A stretch of DNA of 64,000 nt from Phlebiopsis flavidoalba (GCA_035772785.1 JAOCPU010000032.1:124001-188000), one strand, 5' to 3'. Shown: positions 22,271 to 35,600, counted from the first letter of the stretch. The notes: generated by a model not told the origin, from the sequence alone. Made by a program: numbers and translations.

Positions 22271-23513
22271 ATGCTTGGTCCTACCGCTATCACGGGGTAC
22301 AGTTTTTGAACGCATACATCCACTTACAATTGTACTAAGATTTCACGTATTGGGGAACAATTCGGGCATATAGGCGAGATGAGGCATCCCGCGCAGCTTG
22401 GCCTTCTCCATTTAAATTGAGTGTCACCTCCCCTGCATCCAGCACACCAGCATGGTCTCGATCTGCACGCCACGGTGTACTTGGCGTGTGACCGCTTCAG
22501 ATGCTCGCTAGTTCTGGCGTCTTCCACACCGTTTATCAGCACAGTTACGTTTCAATTACCCATCATTACCCTTGTGATTCTCGTCCTCTCACACTGTTTA
22601 AGTAATTAGCCGTGCCGTGCCTCCGTTCGATCGCCACCACTCCTCCCTGCGGCCATTCGATATTTCCTACACCCTGAGGTGCAGCACAAGGGAATTCACA
22701 GCAGCCCACAATACTGAGCGGCGTCTCCGCTCCGAGCAGCGTCAGGGAGCGAGCGGCCGTGGGAGGGCAATGAGCGGAGTATGTCGCCTACACAGCGCTC
22801 AGCGGTCAGGGTGGACGCGGAATGAGGGGACTTCAACCTCATTTTATATCCCCTCAAGAGGAGTTAGAGAATAGAATCAACCGCGCCATTATAGCAGTCG
22901 TATCGTAAGTTCTATTAGCCGGTCTAGGCGGGCCAGGGCCGCCCCCGCGTAATCAGGGTCTCTAACTTATTCGTTGGAGCCCAATGGAGCAATCTAAAAT
23001 ACATTATCGAAACCCTTTTTGCCTATGACCTTTCTTTTGGTCTACAGTTGGTTTGAATGGATGTCAGGGATTACGGTAGCACTATTACTGCACGTGATGG
23101 TCCCTTGTGATAGGGTGGAGTGCAAGACAGGACCAAAGTAGAATCCCATACTCTTAACATGGTAAAGATTACACGCAGGTTGTAGTCGCATACAAACAAC
23201 GGTGCAAGGAAATACAGTATCCAGATAATGTGGTGTTCCAGCGTTGATGCACCCCTCCTCTAAATAACTCCTCCCCCCTCACCGAATTGGCCACAAAGAA
23301 GCAGCTTAGGTAAAACTAGCCAACCTCCATTCGTCGCACTTCCGCCTGAGCTCGGACGCGCGCCATGCCCCCCGCGCCTCGAGGCATCCGTACGAGCATC
23401 TCCGTAATGCAGGCCGGAACCGCTTCTTTTTGGTCAGTGCGGCAGCGCTGGTGCGCAGCGGTTTTTGTCACACTTCACGCCCCGTCTCGCCCACCACACA
23501 TCTCCTCAGCTGC
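22271..23513. other. intergenic, no supported gene
   Basis: About 1.2 kb including AT-richer DNA near 22970-23200. Small open frames (for example 22617-22874 +) carry no domain. The 3' UTR of FAD synthase is expected at its right edge. Confidence 0.5.
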
Positions 23514-25096
23514 TCAAGCTGCAGTGGGACGAAGCTGTCCGAGGGGTGGTAAGGGCTCGCCGGCTTGGGGTGCCACTGCGAAGGTTGGATCAGTAGACCT
23601 GGATCGGCAGGTTCCGTGCATAACCTGTTCGTCGGGGAGGTGCGGTGCTAGGATCCTTTCTAGGTGGGGTCGGTCGGTGTGTGCTTGTAAAGGATCCGCT
23701 TGTTCCTGATGGCGGACATCGGGGTACAAGGTTGGCACAGTTGATACTAGTATATTGTAGCGTTGGTTGCATCTATGTGGTGTCTGCAAATTGTTGTGTT
23801 TTTGATGCGGATGCGCAGGGTTGCGGAATGTCGTTGTGTATCGATCCCGAGGGATGTGTATCTGCGTTTCTCGATGGTTCAGTAAGGACAGGGTTTTAAA
23901 GAGAAATGGACTAACCCCTCGTCGTAGAGAAGATGGCAGTATGGGACCTGCAGCGTGCGGAGGAAGTCCCACACACGTTCGCGTACGACCAGTCGATGAT
24001 CGGGTTTTTTCACGCGCACGAAGCGTGGCAGCTATTTGGCCAGCCTGGATCGGTCGGGTTTGCGGAAGCCTAGTTTTGCTGGCAAGGTGCTTCAGCAATG
24101 GCGCGATATGCGGAAAGGGGACGGGAGAATGGCGCTCGGTCAGCTATGACGCGTGACGCATGCGCCATTGAAAGCGCATACAGGGACTGTGGGTTGCGCA
24201 AGCCAAGAATGTATGCGCCGTGTGTTATAAACTCTTCTAGCCTCCACAGCGAAAGCATGTGCGATCGTGATATCGCAGCGTGGGGGATCCTGAACGAAAA
24301 GAAGAGCGGGCTCACCTCCGTGGGGATCTGTGCGTCTGGTGCCAATAAGGATAGCTTCGACATGTGGGAACCGCTCCTTGTACAGCGCGAGTGCGCCCTT
24401 CATTCCATCGCCGCCGTGCGCGCGCGCACCTTTGTGTTCAGGAATGCGATCGAATGCAATCTCTGGCGTTGGGGGCTCTGTCACGCTCTCGACCTGCTGC
24501 GACCCGTTCGGTGGCGGTGCACAGCGGAAGAGCTCGAGGTTGTAGGCCGACGCGGCCTCGTAGATGAAGAGCTCAAGTGTCGGGAATGGTGACGTGACGG
24601 GTATATAGAGCGCAGGTATGGTTGCGCATGTCTGCCCCCGTCAGGTGCACGACGACCCATCGCAGCTGCTATAGAGGTGCAATAGGACAGTGCCTAGAAA
24701 GACACAGCATGTCCTGTTAGAAGCGATGGATTTCATTGAATCTGTATACGATCGAAGACTTACAGTCCTTGCCGCCATTGAAGCTAATCGAAATGTGATC
24801 TTGTCTGCTTCTCATGTTAGCCTCGATGCACCCAACAAAGAACCGTAACGTCGCACCCAAAGTATTCTATCGCATCGTCGATTGACGCCAAGTGCCTCTT
24901 TCACAAAGGGAGCTAATGGTGCCTGCGAGTTGGCAAAGTCATAACTTGCTCGTCGCGACGGCACGATGGTCGACGGGCTTTCATATTCAGCGGGCGGAGA
25001 TGAGCGCCGCAACTGCATTCGCGAATGTGGTTGGTGGTGGAAGAGACGACGAAAGAGGTGATGCAGGTGTTTTCGGGTAGGGGAGCACAGCGTCAA
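23514..25096 (-). CDS. FAD1: FAD synthase (PAPS reductase-like family), frame-broken
   Basis: Adenylylates FMN with ATP to make FAD. N-terminal helix YDFANSQAPLAPFVKEALGV (about 24955-24890) leads to an IEYFG segment and the nucleotide-binding loop HISISFNGGKDC (about 24805-24770), directly followed by a GT donor. Another exon holds VTEPPTPEIAFDR then DGMKGALALYKERFPHVEAI and LIGTRRTDPHG (24484-24320), the family's substrate-binding core, again ending at a GTGAG donor. After an intron come a degraded NPIIDWSY-like block (about 24005-23985), VWDFLRTLQVPYCHLYDEG (about 23975-23920) and YTSLGS (about 23847-23830), all family hallmarks. The C-terminal tail cannot be followed with confidence, so the 3' boundary is approximate, as is the start. 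Confidence 0.85.
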
Positions 25097-26355
25097 CGCT
25101 GCTGCGATCTGCTCAATGCCTTGCCTCTTGCTTTATACCACCACATGCTCTCAAAACAAAAAAACACACCACTTCACCACTTGCAGATACGAACTTGGAG
25201 ACCGCCTAGAATTTCCTGACGCCGCGGCGACTTGCGGGCGAAAATTATGCGCGGCCTGCCTCTTTCAGGCGGACCTGCGTTCTGCGTCGCTCCCTACATG
25301 CCACATTCAGCCGCCCCTCCTCACTCAGATTCCTCAGTCAAGTCGTCTTGTCAATGTTCATCTGCTTGACAGATGACGTAGGGTTCGCTTCGGACGGCTG
25401 TGCGGAGTAATTTGCAGAACTCGGGAGTCTTCGAAATCGACGAGCTCATCGCAGCCAGGCACGTCCCGATGTTTCCTATTCATGTCATTGATGCCCAGCT
25501 TATCCTCATCTATTGCATTCCGAGACTCCCAGAGCGGTGTCCGTGAATTTTACGCTGCTACGTAGGACCCCTGACAACGGGAGGTCGAATCTGCGTGAAG
25601 CTGCTCCAAAAACGCAGACGAGCACACGCGAAATCAAGGTCAAAATTCAAGGCCCTGACGTCCGGTTTTCATAGCGGCGTGTGCGGCCGGTCCAGCACTT
25701 TGTCGCGTTAATTCGCCACATCTGAACCGCTGAACTGTGATCACGGCCGGTGACGCCGTAACAGACTCTGACAGATACCCGGACTACCCCACAAGTATAG
25801 CATTGGTCCAGAATACCTGCTTTCTATGCGGACATACGGTGATTGGGGGCCACAATTTTCTTCAATATATGCGGACGACAGGTCGCTTTTTTCCCTTTCA
25901 TTGTCAAGGGACACTTACTACCAGCACGCCTTAGTCACACACGCAAATGCATTTCCTATCGCCTCACGCAGTTTGATGTCCGTCGCTGCACGTAACACTC
26001 CTCCCGTAGGTGCCACGCTTATCTTCCTCCGGATATTTTCTCCCAGGCGGCCAGTCAGATGAGACCATATTCATCCACGCTATTCTCTCAGGCTCTCCTC
26101 ACAGCGCATGGACCCAGCACTGCGTCGCAGCCTGAACACGTAACCAAAATGAGACCAAGGCCGAGACTAGACAGGTGAGTATATATAGCACGCGCGCGGA
26201 TTAAGCTGCACGGTGGCCTGTGCGCTGTCCCCATCCCGCTTGCAGTCGTCATTTTTTGGTTGTCCGCCGAGCATGAAGGTTTTTTGTGTGGTTGCTCGCG
26301 ACATGTGTGTACGCTATCAGTGGTGGGTGGTAGCAAAATCGTTTCCCGGATCTCT
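25097..26355. other. divergent intergenic region before the amidase
   Basis: About 1.25 kb with no supported gene. TATATATAG-like DNA at 26180-26188 lies about 170 bp before the amidase ATG and could be its promoter. A YADD-containing short frame near 25870 is treated as chance. Confidence 0.5.
26182..26188 (+). promoter_or_regulatory. TATA-like element upstream of amidase
   Basis: TATATAG lies 168 bp before ATG 26356. Position is plausible for a fungal promoter, but the evidence is motif only. Confidence 0.3.
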
Positions 26356-28511
26356 ATGAGGGCGTCGATTGCCGAGCTTCAGGTACTGTACACGCCGCCT
26401 TTCAATACATGACGCTGTACTCAAAACGTCCACGTAGGCAGGATTGGACGCCGGTGACTTCACCAGCGTGGATCTCGTCAAAGTTTTGTAGCAATTTTCA
26501 CAAGATGCTTATAGATTTGACTCAGGCCAACTTAGGCTTATTTCGCACGCATCGATGAAGTCAATCTCAAAGGTCCCCAGCTTCGCGCTATTCTCGAGAC
26601 AAATCCCGCGGCCTTGGAGTTTGCAGCGGAGCTAGACAAGGAAAGAAAGAAGTCGGGAAAGCGCAGCGAGCTACATGGCATCCCGATTCTGCTCAAGGAC
26701 ACATTGCCACCGTTTGCATCCGAGGGTACGTCACCGTTGTCACCCGGCCGGTACAAGCAAGGTTCACAGCAAGGCACACATCATAGGTATGAAACACGAC
26801 AGCAGGCTCATTCAGTCTGCTGACAAGGTCCGTCAGTGGTACCCGATGACGCAGGAGTCGTAAAACGACTTCGCGCTGCTGGCGCAATCATCCTCGGTAT
26901 GTAGAGTCTGCTACGCCGAACACTTTTAATTTCTGACACGTCGCGCAGGAAAGGCTAATCTCTCGGAATCGCCGCGCACTTTCGTGGCAATCTGGCCTCG
27001 GTGCCCCTGGTCTGGACCGCGGCGGTCAGTGCACAAACGCGTATTTCCCGCACGCAGATCCGTGCGGTTCGTCATCGGGCTCCGGCGTAGCCACGTCGAT
27101 TTGGGCTAAAAAAAGAAACTGCCGTATCCCTGGGCTCGGAGAACGACGGCAGTTAATCACCTGCCCAACAAGCAAAACACACCTCGCGCGGCATAAAGCC
27201 TACCGTGGGGTCTCACGTCGCGTGCTGGCGGTATGTATCTCGCCTGTCTCCATCCAACTCACCGCGCCAATCAGCCCTATATGCAGTCATCCCCATCGTT
27301 CTCGAGCACCAGGACACCGTCGGGCCGAGGCACGCGACGTCGGTCCCGAGGACGCAGCTTGTCGTGGACTCTCAATGTCATATAGCGGGACCCGACCCGA
27401 ACGGACAACTTTACTCTCGCGCTAGCCAAAGCCCGTGCCCAGACTACACCAAGTGCCCTCGACAAGAACGCACTCAAGGGGCAAGCGCATCGGTGTCCCC
27501 GCGGCGCGTGTTCCTCAAACGACTACCGATCTCGGGAAACGACCCCTTCGTGGAATCAAGTATTCGAAGCAGGGGCGCTTGGTGAACACGATTGCTACGT
27601 CAGCTCGGTGCGACGGTCGTCGATCCGCGGATCTGCCCTCGGCGGAAACGAGAGAATCGCATGTAAGCAACAACCGAGACGGTGGTGCTCGATGTAATTT
27701 TCAAGGTGCGTCATGTGCGCTGCATGTGTCGCGAACCGGAACTGGAACATCGCGCAGATTCAGCTTAATGCGTGGTTTTCGCAGGGCTCAAGACCAAACC
27801 CGTCCATGGTGGCGTGGCCGCACCCTCGCCGGTCTGATCCGCGTTCAATCCGACGCAAACTCCCCGCGCTCGAGGAGCCTGCCGCGGGCTTCGAAGGAAC
27901 CAGGCTCCGAGTTGCACGGTCTTTCCTCCCCTCTGCACGACATTCGCTCACATGTGGCTGACGCACCGCCGCAGGCTGATCGAGAGTGAGGCAACGACGT
28001 GTCCGGGAAGCAGCGTCGCTTACTTCGCCGACGCTCGCCGCGGACGCAGATCTCGGGGCGCACGCGGGGCATCGACGCGGCGCTGCGCGCGTCCCGCGGC
28101 TCGACGCGCTCGTTGCTCCCCGCACCCGGCCTCACGACGGTTCCCGCTGCGATCGCGGGGTACCCTATCGTCACCGGATACGTTCACCTCCCTCCCTCGT
28201 TCGCCCCTCTCGACCTGTCACTCGTCCTACTCTCTCCCCGTCCTTCATTATCCTGCCGCCTTGATCCCATCCACTCTCGCCGTAAACTCGGATCCACTGA
28301 GAACTTTTTTTCTTGACTAGTCCCGCTGAGTGGTTCTACCTGGAAAAACGTGGACAGATTGCGCTTTGCGGGGACGGCGACGGCTGTACCCGCGCCGGCG
28401 CGTCCCGCTCGGCCTGTCGCTTCCTTCGGAACCGCGTCTGCATGCTGAGTTTGAGATCGTTGGTTCTCGGCGTATGAGTACGAGCAGCGCACAACTGCCG
28501 CACTCGTCTGA
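26356..28511 (+). CDS. amidase signature family enzyme, frame-broken
   Basis: Amidase-signature enzymes hydrolyse amide bonds with a Ser-cisSer-Lys triad. ATG 26356 reads MRASIAELQ with a GT donor. Exon 2 has GLDAGDFTSVDLVK and exon 3 ARIDEVNLKGPQLRAILETN, then ELHGIPILLKD (26668-26700) with the catalytic Lys. Next, GAIILG precedes an intron, then GKANLSE (about 26949), QCTNAYFPHADPCGSSSGSG (27030-27090) containing the Ser-rich signature with the catalytic Ser pair, and TAVSLGSENDGS with CPTSK and GIKPTVGLTSRAG (about 27118-27230). The middle is scrambled by indels (27400-27980). The C-terminus shows DALVAPAPGLTTVPAAIAGY (about 28105-28160), PLGLS and AYEYEQRTTAALV before stop 28509-28511. 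A further shift could extend the end to about 28549. The substrate is not predictable. Confidence 0.85.
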
Positions 28512-29450
28512 AGCGGACAGGCCGTCTCGCGGAACGGCATACATGGTAATACACAAACAGTGCCGTGTCGTGGACACATTTGTGTGGGAAGTGATTCGTT
28601 TGCTATGCCCTGATGACTTAACTCTTGATGATACAGTGTCAATTCAGGCCACTAGCACAACCAAAAAGATGACGTCATCCTTATATCAGCAGAATCTCAG
28701 GCAATTATCTAAAATTTTAATACATATAAGAGCGCAAGACACGTAAAGGGAAATAAGTTTGTCTGGGTGCAGATTGCGACAGTCTGTCTCTCCAATAGGC
28801 CATAGTGGAAAGTAGCACGTGACGGGCTGTCCTCGGGCTCCCCCCCCGAGTCCTGTTCCAACGGAAGGCGGTCGTGTGGGTCCGCGATCTCCTTCGGCGG
28901 TATCCGTGAGCCCAAGGCGCCTACCCACAGTCTGGGACGGAAGATGTGTGGCACCCTTGCATAGGCTCTTGAGTATTCTGGGCTGCATTCCATCCGCCCG
29001 GAAGAAGGGCCAACGGACACTTCATCGATGCACGACTTCGCGGTATAAAGGGCAATTTCCTTAGACCCGTCGTTTAGGCTTCTCAAAGACACCCCAATAG
29101 GACCCATTTCACATGGAACATACAACACCCTGACGATGGGCACTAGAGTCCGATGATGTACTTTATCTCTGGCACGTTCAAGTTGACACAATCTTTGTCC
29201 ATGCATGGTTAGTCTCGATATGTCCATTCATATCATTTACAGACCTCTCTAAACCCTCTCCGATTCGGGTGGCCGGGCATGAGAGACGGTCCGACCACAC
29301 TCGCGAAAGCATACAAAAACGCTTGGCCTAACATCGAAGTCTCAAAATACCGACGCAGCTTCCGCCTGGAATACGTGATGAGATACTCACAAACCGAGGC
29401 TCTAGGCTGCATACCTTTGCCCAGCATAGCATTAATAACTTTCCAGTAAA
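28512..29450. other. unassigned stretch with a long minus-strand open frame
   Basis: A minus-strand open frame of 172 codons spans 28709-29227 and smaller ones lie at 29233-29454. Codon makeup is unremarkable and no domain is recognised. Given the indel density elsewhere, a clean 172-codon frame is notable but may be chance. Confidence 0.35.
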
Positions 29451-30031
29451 TCACTGCCTTCTACTTTCGCTCCAGAAGAGAAAATGCTGATGACAGCTGG
29501 AACTCAGGAGATCTATATGGGGAGGGTTTTCTCACCAGGTGGGCTGCGACGACCCGTAGTTTTTCGGCTCGATCTCGCTCATGTTCACTTGCGCGCAGTA
29601 CGGAAGGCTTAACGGACGCCGGCAATAAATAGGCTTGGCCAGAACAAAACATGAGGAAGTTGTTAAGTGCATTGAATCACGGGTACATAAACCACGTCAT
29701 TTAATATCAATCTGATCCACGCGAAGGACTTTCGGCGTCGATAGTTTTATTGAGACCTGAGGAGGGTTCATCAATTCACGTCTCGGCGCAAGATATAACG
29801 AGGTTTTCCTAAAAGGACCTCCCAATGCCACGATGAAAGCTTTGCTGCTTCCCACAGCCAGTCGGAATGACTATCATGACAGGACGTTTCAACAAAGAGG
29901 TTCGGCTCCTTGCGACTGTGGATGTGTGATTTTTCCGAGAAATTCCGGCGGTTGTTGGCTTCTTCGCAGGTAGAATTCGAGTAGGTGTCGTATAACACAC
30001 CAGTGTGAGCGTTATTGCTATTGACGACCAA
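29451..30031 (-). pseudogene. possible helicase/NTPase fragment with P-loop
   Basis: On the minus strand at about 29890-29840 the peptide RPVMIVIPTGCGK appears, matching the Walker A style of helicase motif I (PTGxGK). The sequence around it shifts frame, and I could not find motif II (DEAD/DEAH) or later helicase motifs downstream on the minus strand. It may be a relic of a RecQ/DEAD-type helicase, common as repeats in Agaricomycetes, or a chance match. Confidence 0.3.
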
Positions 30032-30599
30032 GCTTTCTATCGGTCGAGTGAATTTATCAAGTACTCACCGACGGGACGCAGGACTGTGAAATTTCGCAAT
30101 AACGATATCAATCAGGGAATGAGCCCTGCCCAATTATTTGTACGAGATCAAGAAATAGTACTCGAGGGCGGGGGTGGCACATAAACCCCTCGATAATCAG
30201 AATGCGATTCGCGGGTCCAGCGGGCGAGCTCATCTCTAAATTCCCACGCCCCCTCAGGGGTGTCCGGTCACTATCGTCCCTAGCTGTGTTTGAGGCTTAT
30301 GAAATATACATCACAGCACAATAGAGAGGATACATCGAGTGTGGTGTTTGAACGGGGTCAAAGCAACCGGCATGGCATTCATTGCTATGGTACACAAAGG
30401 CATCGTAGGATGGTCCGAGGCTGAGGGGCATCATTTGACTAGCACATTCTTCTCAGAGCAAGGGCCGCACACACGGAGGGGAGCAAAAATCTGATTCAAG
30501 AAATGAGCTTGACAAAAAAGACGACAGGGTTGATAGTCCTTGTTATTCATGAGGTCAATCTGTCGAAGTATGACACTTGTGAGCCTGGTGATAATCGTA
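30032..30599. other. no supported gene
   Basis: About 570 bp without recognisable coding sequence on either strand. Confidence 0.45.
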
Positions 30600-31850
30600 C
30601 TAGTGACCAAGTAACAAGGACTGATTTTACGAACCGTTTTTTCAGTCCCAGGCGAGAAGCTCTACTACCAAAGCCCGCGAGATCCCAGCAGAGTTGAGTG
30701 TCGGCCCAAAAAAATTCTAGCGACGATATAGTATCGAGTGCACAGAAAATGCACCGTGTGCCACTTACTGTACGTACCCCTCGTCAGCTACCGACAGGGC
30801 TTTTAGAAATCACGATCCTCCATGCAGCGGGAACTTTGGACACGGTGATCTTGCCTTTGCATACTGGAATTCGATTGGACCGTGCAGTACTTTCCGTGCC
30901 AATAAGTCGAATAGTATAACCCCCACCCAAGGGCATAATTTCCCACTTGACAGGATGTTGTCAGCTCAGTGTGAAGCTATCAATATGTGTGAACAAGGCA
31001 CATACTAGTTTGACGCCAGTCTTCTCGAGCTGCCCCTCCGGCCAGCAGCTCACTGAGCTCTCGTCGGGAGACAAACTCACATACGTGCCGCTCTGTTTGT
31101 TCTGAAGGGCGTATATCCCGGGTTTGATACCATTCGAGATGTCGTTGGGACCAGTGCGCATTCAGGCGCCATCTCATGTGCATGGATCCCTTTTCCGTCT
31201 CCTTGTCCGCCAGCTTGCCATGCTGACCTGCATCGCGAAATGGATTGGTGTATATTTCGGAATAGGGTTTGACTTCGCTTACAAGCGTCCTTGTCCAGAC
31301 GGGGGCGTGTCCCAGCAAAGGTCCGAGATAGACCAAGTGATCCTACGGATAGTCAGAGATCTCGAGACGCTGACATCGAAGACACTACCGGCTTACCGTA
31401 CAGTTTTGTTCAGCGACGTCTTCATACGTAATAGACCACACAGTGGGGACAGAGCTCAGTACAACGGTCATGCGAGAGTAACTGGTTCGCCATCTGCCAG
31501 CGCGCAATAGAGGCCGCTCGAAATCTGCATTGATCGTATATCCCTGACCGACGTCTGGTGATTTCCCACTATATAGATGTCTGTCAAAGATGCGAACAGT
31601 GGCATCTGTGTGAGCTATGACACACCTTGCCCCAAGCGCGAGGGAGTGTCCTGCAATATCAACGCATCGTCGCAAAACCGGTTATAAATGGATGCCGATG
31701 ATAGAATTCAAGTATTGTCCCGACATGGAGTGCGAGAATTTCGTACATGCCCTCTCGCACGGCGGCACGTATTGTCGGTGGAAGGCATCACGAGCAGGCA
31801 CTGGGGGGATATGCGTGGGATTTGGAGCCTGATTTAAGGGGGGGAAAGCC
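30600..31850 (-). CDS. ricin-B-type (beta-trefoil) lectin-like protein, frame-broken
   Basis: The minus-strand exon at about 31135-31010 reads IKPGIYALQNKQSGTY followed by VSLSPDES, then a GT donor. The next exon (about 30950-30850) begins WEIMPLGGGYTIRL. This pattern (PGxYxLxNxxSGTYxxLS, then W-x-I-x-Y-x-I) is typical of fungal beta-trefoil carbohydrate-binding proteins. Farther 5', a block at 31675-31560 containing AGHSLALGARCVIAHT and a W-S-I segment near 31430 could be another trefoil repeat. Further 3', a WDL segment near 30660 fits a third. Breaks prevent a continuous reading. Such lectins bind glycans and often act in fungal defence, which is a family-level inference only. Boundaries are approximate. 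Confidence 0.5.
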
Positions 31851-32628
31851 CTTCACCCGCAGCTAGCTGCTGCGTCCTATAAGCTACAGGACTCTCTTCC
31901 AGTATTTGAGTTCAATCCGGTCAGCATGCTGCCCCGCATCTTCCAGGATGGTCATCATACATCATTGCTGCGTATGCGACCTGTGTTGGGGATAGCCATG
32001 CTCTGCCTTTGTAGAAAGAATGAATAAAGATCCATCGTTTTTCTGGAACGTGTTACGATCGCCTACCTAGGTGATTGTGGTGGGAAGCAAAAACACCGTC
32101 TCCTTGTCAAAGGTAATGGCAATGTATTCAGAAATTTGGGCCGATTGTAGAGGCCGCAGCGCCACAAAGTGGCTCATTTTGAGCGGATATTACCCGTAGG
32201 GGACAAATCTGGACAGACGCACGAGCCCATTATTTCCATATTTGCGACGGATTAGCGTCAAAACGATCCGGATATGTGGGCGAGCAAGCGCCGTACCCCG
32301 GTTCTCTCGAAATTGATTGAATCAAGCCCTTTACGTTCGTCGTCTTTGAACGACGATGGTTGTAACTCTTTCCACCCTTTCGACACTCGGTACTACTAGG
32401 AATAGGCCGTGTCGGGTCGTCTTTATACTCTGTCGGGCGTGTGCCTGAACAACACTTATGTCGGACGTAGCTGCTCATATCTCACGGTACGCTTGTCTTC
32501 ATTACCAGTCGTAGCGTCATATCGACTCCAAGGTCGCTCAGGGAGGCCAAAAGCCTCCAACAAGGACTCAAGTGAATCACTGAAGAATCGCGATATACAG
32601 ACCGAGAAATAGATATTCAGAGGAAGAA
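31851..32628. other. divergent intergenic region
   Basis: About 780 bp with no supported gene, separating the lectin-like gene from the EST1/SMG7-like gene. Confidence 0.5.
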
Positions 32629-35600
32629 GTGCGTTCATTGCACTCCCCATCCACACCAACAGCTCACACACACTTCCAGCCTTCGACGCCAGTACCTTCG
32701 CCTGCTATTCCTCCATCCTTATGCGAGGGAGTCCAAAGATGCCGAGACACATCGTGGATGCAGACATCCTACTCCAATCATATCTATCTACAAGCAGCGT
32801 ATAGCCGCGCTCGACCGTGCCATCCATAACCCCTCGCGTCCAGGGGCTCAACAGTCAAACCGTCTCACAATCGTACTGTTGAGTACCGCAAGCTCCTTCA
32901 GCGCTTCAGGCAGTTCCTTGCTGAAGAGGAGAAGTTCTGGATGTGCAACTCGTCTTGCGCTTCAGTCGCTACTTTGCTCTCGACGATGCCCAACCCACCC
33001 TCACCACTCTCGGTATCACTCCTGAAGACGACCAGGCGCCCGTAAGCGATGGCGCTGGCATTCCACGTCGGAATCAACATCAGTCAGTTCCCACCAGAAA
33101 GCGATCTGGGGGTAGTCCCCCGAAAATCCACCGCCGGTGCCTATGTCGCCCTCCCAGCGCGAGAGCCGGATGGCCATCCTCAGCAAGGCCCTCGTCTGTC
33201 TCGGCGACATCGCGCGGTACAAGGAGCAATACAACGAAGCGGGCGGCCGTCCTCGTGCAGGTCACGAGGACGGCCCTCCTGCTGCTTCGGCCGGCAGAGG
33301 CGGACGAGGCAGGAGGGGAGGCGCGCCCCGGCGCGAACCACCAACACGCCCCTCCCCACGTCTTGAGGAACTATGATCGCGCGCAATCCATGCTATGAGC
33401 AAGCCCGGCTCATGCTCCCCCACGATGGCAACCCCTCGCATCAGCTTGCCATATTGTCCTCCTACCAGAAGGACACGCTCAGTTCGATCGTGCACTACTA
33501 TCGTGCGCTTTGTGTGGCGTACTCCGTACGAGACCGCCTCTGAGAATCTCGGCACTGTCCTGCATAAAGCGCTAGAAACAATACAAGACGAAAGGATTAG
33601 TCCGAGAAGCAGAAGTTCAGGAAGAGCTTGCTTCAGGCTCGACAATTCCCCCGAGGCTTCGCGTTGAGTCGTTCAAGGAAAAGGTGGTTGTGCTCCCACG
33701 CCCAATGGTGCATGAATGTGGACGAGTAAGCATATTTTTTGTATGTCTTTTACCCTGACAACTAATTCACTCAGTGCCAAGTCCCTATGGGCGAAACTGG
33801 GTCATCGAAGAGTTTTCAGGACTTCGTCACGGACCGTATCCTGCTATCGAGATGATCTCAAAAATCATCGTTCTCGCAGAAGGGGGCGTTGTGGAAGCAC
33901 CGCATGATCCGTCGCCCCGTCGAAACGCGGAGAAGCGTTCCTCGCGCCTCGCCGTTACGGAATCTAAACCATCGTCAACACACACCTCATTGCCACGCAT
34001 CGTGTGCTACTCGAGAACGGCATCGTCGAGCTGACCGAGGCTCCCCCGGAGGACGCTGAGGAGGGAGATCTTGCGCAGCGTATAACGGCGACTTTCCGAC
34101 GCACGCTTCCTGCATTCTTCGGATGGCCGGCAAATGGCTGCGGTCAAACACCCGGTACCTGTCGCAAGCCCTCAAATCAACTGCCAACGGCGAGGATGAG
34201 GTCGTGGTTAGCAAAGAGTCTAGAGGCTCAGGGACAGGCGTAACCCACCAATAGTTATCGGTGGTATCCATGATTTTTGGCGGGAGTACGCTCGCTTCTC
34301 TACCTCACTCATCAATGCTTCCCCGTCGACAAGCTTCCAGAACTCAAAACCCAGCTCGAGGAAGATGTTGACATGGCTGGCTTCTTGCCACTGCGCAAGT
34401 ACATGGCAGGCAGTGACGGAAGATTCCTTGGACCTTCGAGGCAAAATACCACCGAGAGTACAAGGCTTGTTCCCATGTCACCGCCGATGGATCCACAGGA
34501 TTGCTCGACTGCACGGGATCAGGTACATCCGAATGAAGAGCAGCTCATGCGGATTGCCGACATTCTCACCGATGCTCAGGCGGTCACCGAAGATGAGGTA
34601 GGTGTTTTGAATAGACGTACTGCGGACAGTTGACTGATCCTGTGTGACGCGCAGTACAACCCCGGTGTCATACGACAAGGGCCAGTTCACTCTCAAGTCT
34701 TCTACGTCAACCTCCGGTGTACGCTCCCCGGAGCCACTCGTCAGCGAAGCCCAGCCATTGGGCTTGAACGGTGATGATCTGATGAAACAGCTTTTGGCCT
34801 CTTCAAGACCCGAGCAGAGCACCGTCACAGACCGCTTTACCGATATCCTTTCGAGGAGCCGCTGACGAAGAAGATGCGATATCAGTAACGACAGACCCTA
34901 TTAGCGAAGCCTTCAGAGCAGCCTTGGTAATATCTGATGACGAACCGGAGGAGGCAGAGGACGTGATAGTCTTCCAGCCCAGGTGTGCTCCCATTTTGTC
35001 TTACTGTGGATCACGCTAACTCCCGGTTGGGATCGTCGTCGTAACGCGTGCGCAATTATCCCCCGACAAGAACCCCCATCGTCCATGCGCTACCGATTCT
35101 ACTCCTTCCACGTCCGATTGGCACTGGCTTTCACACCACGCCGGCCGTCAGAGCCATTGTCGCCTCCGTTCGTACCCTTGGATATACAGAGGTCTCCCAG
35201 CGATACTGTTGCCACCCCTCTTACCACCGCACAAGACCTCCTGAAAAGGCGTCTTGAACTCACACCCGCCCGTCTCCATCTCCCCATCACCAACGCCACG
35301 CTTTCGAGTCCAACCCCCGTCAACTTGATACCGGGTAGCGGAAGCATATGGTCGGGCGGTCCAGCCCCTCTTCAATACCCTCGTCACCAATCCTCGGGTT
35401 CCGGAGAATGCGGACACGCTACGCGCCACAGCAGCTACGCGCCCTATCCAGCAGAATTACGGCCCTATCGGGAGCGTCGCGGCTCAGCCGCCCACCCAAG
35501 AGCCCATGGGCCTCCGCAGAACACCTGGACAGTCTCCCCCTCATAACCCGGGACTCCTCTTGGTTATACCACGAGTCCCCCTCGCGCGTACGTCCCGCTC

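Noticed and set aside
25826..26062. Y-A-D-D motif suggesting a reverse transcriptase
   Set aside because: Only the four-residue motif is present. No flanking RT blocks, integrase, RNase H or terminal repeats were seen.
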